From NCBI RefSeq assembly GCF_014656455.1, contig NZ_BNCL01000002.1, positions 62,001 to 126,000 on the forward strand: a stretch of 64,000 nucleotides of DNA, read 5' to 3'. Under the pieces are notes generated by a model. The model saw only the letters and a program-made list of their open reading frames with translations. It made no database searches and had not been told where the DNA came from. How positions within the stretch are numbered: the first letter of the stretch is position 1; the number at the start of each line of letters is the position of its first letter. Below are positions 62,851 to 64,000 of this stretch, piece after piece. Made by a program: the position numbers and the translations under genes. The stretch comes from Paracoccus aerius (GTDB taxonomy: Bacteria; Pseudomonadota; Alphaproteobacteria; Rhodobacterales; Rhodobacteraceae).

Positions 62851-64000
62851 GCCCCCTGCCCGGTCGCCAGGCGATAATGGCGCAGGATCCGCGCAAGCTG
62901 GTCCTGCCGCGCCCGGCGGTCGCCCAGCAGCCTGCACAGCGCCCGGGCGCGGGCAGAGATTTGCTGGCATTCGCCAGGGTTTGCCCGCGCCCAGGCCAGC
63001 CTTTCGGGCAAATCGCCCCCACCTGGGCGCAGGGGGATGTAATGCTGCCAGGGCTTGAACAGTGCCCGGGAAAACATCTCCCACCCGTCCTCCTCCAGCA
63101 GGACGACAGAATGGCTGTTGGCAAGCGGCAGGAAATCCTCGGGGCCCGAGGTCGCGCCCAAGCAGACCAGATAGCGGTGCGACAGCAGGAAATCGTCGCC
63201 CCCGCGGGCTGCGATCAGATGCGACAGGCCCGCGCGATGCATCGCCCTTTCCCCGCGTGCGTCGGGGGTCAGGCCGATGTCGATATCCGCCGCCCCTGCA
63301 TGGCGCAGGGCCAAGGCCACCCGCGTCACCGCGCGCAGATCGGCTTTCGATGCGCCTGCCAACACGTCCCCCACTACCTCATGCGCGGGCCGCAATGGCT
63401 GGCCTTCGGGATCAAGCGCATACCCCGACAAGCCGCCGCGAAAGACCGCGCGATCCTGCTTTGCGGGGAAGGGCGGATCTGCGCGGCCGGGGCGACCCAG
63501 ATGCCCGTCATTGCCCAGCCGGTGGATCCAGGGCATTGGACACAGGAAGACATTGGCAGCGCCCGCCCGGCGGCATCCTGCCAGCAGCGGCCCATCCTGA
63601 TCGCCCGGAAAGCCCGGCGTCATGTCGATGTGGTAGATGCCCCGGTCCGCAGCCTGCGCAATGTCGTTGGCGGCGGTCGCGATCCGCAACAGGCGCGGGA
63701 ACGCGGGATCGGCATGGAAGAAGCCGTCAGGACCCCGCCGCAGCGGCAGGGCCGCGCCGCCCGGATCACGGACCTCGTCCCGGTCGAGATCGACCACCGC
63801 TGCCTGGGGCGAGGCATGGCGATGCACCGCCGCGGCAAGGCGCGCCGGACAGGCGGCCGCGACCACCGCGTCGGACATCGCGTCACGCTCGTCCGCCGCG
63901 ATTGCGGGTTCGTCGGCGGTCAGCATCCTCGCCAGCCCCGGCAGATAGGACGCGCGGTTGGCGCGCGCTTTGGCGTCGGGCCGCGGCGGGCATTGCGGCA
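62847..64000 (-). CDS. GT90-like glycosyltransferase, 5' end outside window
   Basis: At least 384 codons, open to the window edge, so the N-terminus is missing; the reading frame continues upstream of the internal ATG at 63926. The C-terminal domain has the CAP10/GT90 pattern: DRAVFRGGLSG near the middle, then KYLVCLGA-like HRYLVCLGATSGPEDF, LANSHSVVLLEEDGWEMFSR and LFKPWQHYIPLRPGGGDL. GT90 enzymes add xylose, glucose or similar residues to proteins or surface glycans and LPS. Acceptor unknown. Confidence 0.78.
   Translation of the reverse strand, partial: PQCPPRPDAKARANRASYLPGLARMLTADEPAIAADERDAMSDAVVAAACPARLAAAVHRHASPQAAVVDLDRDEVRDPGGAALPLRRGPDGFFHADPAFPRLLRIATAANDIAQAADRGIYHIDMTPGFPGDQDGPLLAGCRRAGAANVFLCPMPWIHRLGNDGHLGRPGRADPPFPAKQDRAVFRGGLSGYALDPEGQPLRPAHEVVGDVLAGASKADLRAVTRVALALRHAGAADIDIGLTPDARGERAMHRAGLSHLIAARGGDDFLLSHRYLVCLGATSGPEDFLPLANSHSVVLLEEDGWEMFSRALFKPWQHYIPLRPGGGDLPERLAWARANPGECQQISARARALCRLLGDRRARQDQLARILRHYRLATGQGA

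Overview
The window is high-GC, gene-dense DNA from an alphaproteobacterium, most likely a Paracoccus-like member of the Rhodobacteraceae/Paracoccaceae. Reasons: a BioR/BioY biotin regulon with TTATCTATAA boxes, FlbT/FlaF/DUF1217 flagellar proteins, remnants of a red-type (form IC-like) RuBisCO, a zinc-type L-asparaginase II of the Rhizobium class, and many ATGA and TGATG overlaps between consecutive genes. About 70 protein genes, one tRNA-Pro(CGG) and two RuBisCO pseudogene fragments can be supported. I saw no phage, insertion sequence, CRISPR array or rRNA.

Layout. 0-4 kb: glycogen genes glgA (partial) and glgC, divergent from a GH13 alpha-glucosidase. 4-11.1 kb: a quinone/electrophile-detoxification-like cluster. 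It holds a LysR regulator, two stand-alone VOC ring-cleavage dioxygenase-like proteins, an FMN reductase, a fused VOC-dioxygenase/carboxylesterase, a GNAT protein, a pirin and a DUF924 protein. Two divergent promoters in it carry nearly identical 19-bp inverted repeats, so one LysR regulon is likely. 11.2-12.9 kb: bioR, bioY and a Cys-rich DUF1284 gene with BioR boxes. 12.9-16.5 kb: acyl-CoA ligase, ABM monooxygenase, exported metallo-hydrolase, FAH-family enzyme. 16.6-23 kb: a tripartite RND efflux operon with a divergent TetR and a palindromic operator. 23-31 kb: a small hydrolase, Lrp and Rrf2 regulators, a tightly overlapping rluA-lysE-gfa-fRMsr operon, and a histidine kinase/LuxR regulator run with DUF2478, TusA and an AEC transporter. 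31-36 kb: DMT transporter, leuB, and an MFS-GT4-GT29 set whose last member carries sialyltransferase motifs. 36-54.7 kb: mostly housekeeping genes (asd, dedA, carbonic anhydrase, M17 peptidase, NlpC/P60, serB, nitronate monooxygenase, TSUP permease, asparaginase, ialB-like, rlmN, LOG protein, dapD, yaiI, carB) plus a codon-atypical TylF-like methyltransferase. 55-59.9 kb: a partial flagellar cluster. 59.9-60.2 kb: decayed ends of cbbL and cbbS, then rpe. 61-64 kb: a two-domain HNH endonuclease, an atypical SDR and a GT90-like glycosyltransferase cut by the window edge.

The most notable points are the LysR-linked electrophile cluster with its fused enzyme, the fossil cbbLS junction between flgD and rpe, the GT29-like protein beside an LPS-core-type glycosyltransferase, DUF1284 coupled to BioY under BioR boxes, and two families of dispersed intergenic repeats.

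All functional calls come from reading translated sequence by eye against remembered family features. No database search was run. Operators, promoters and terminators are pattern matches.
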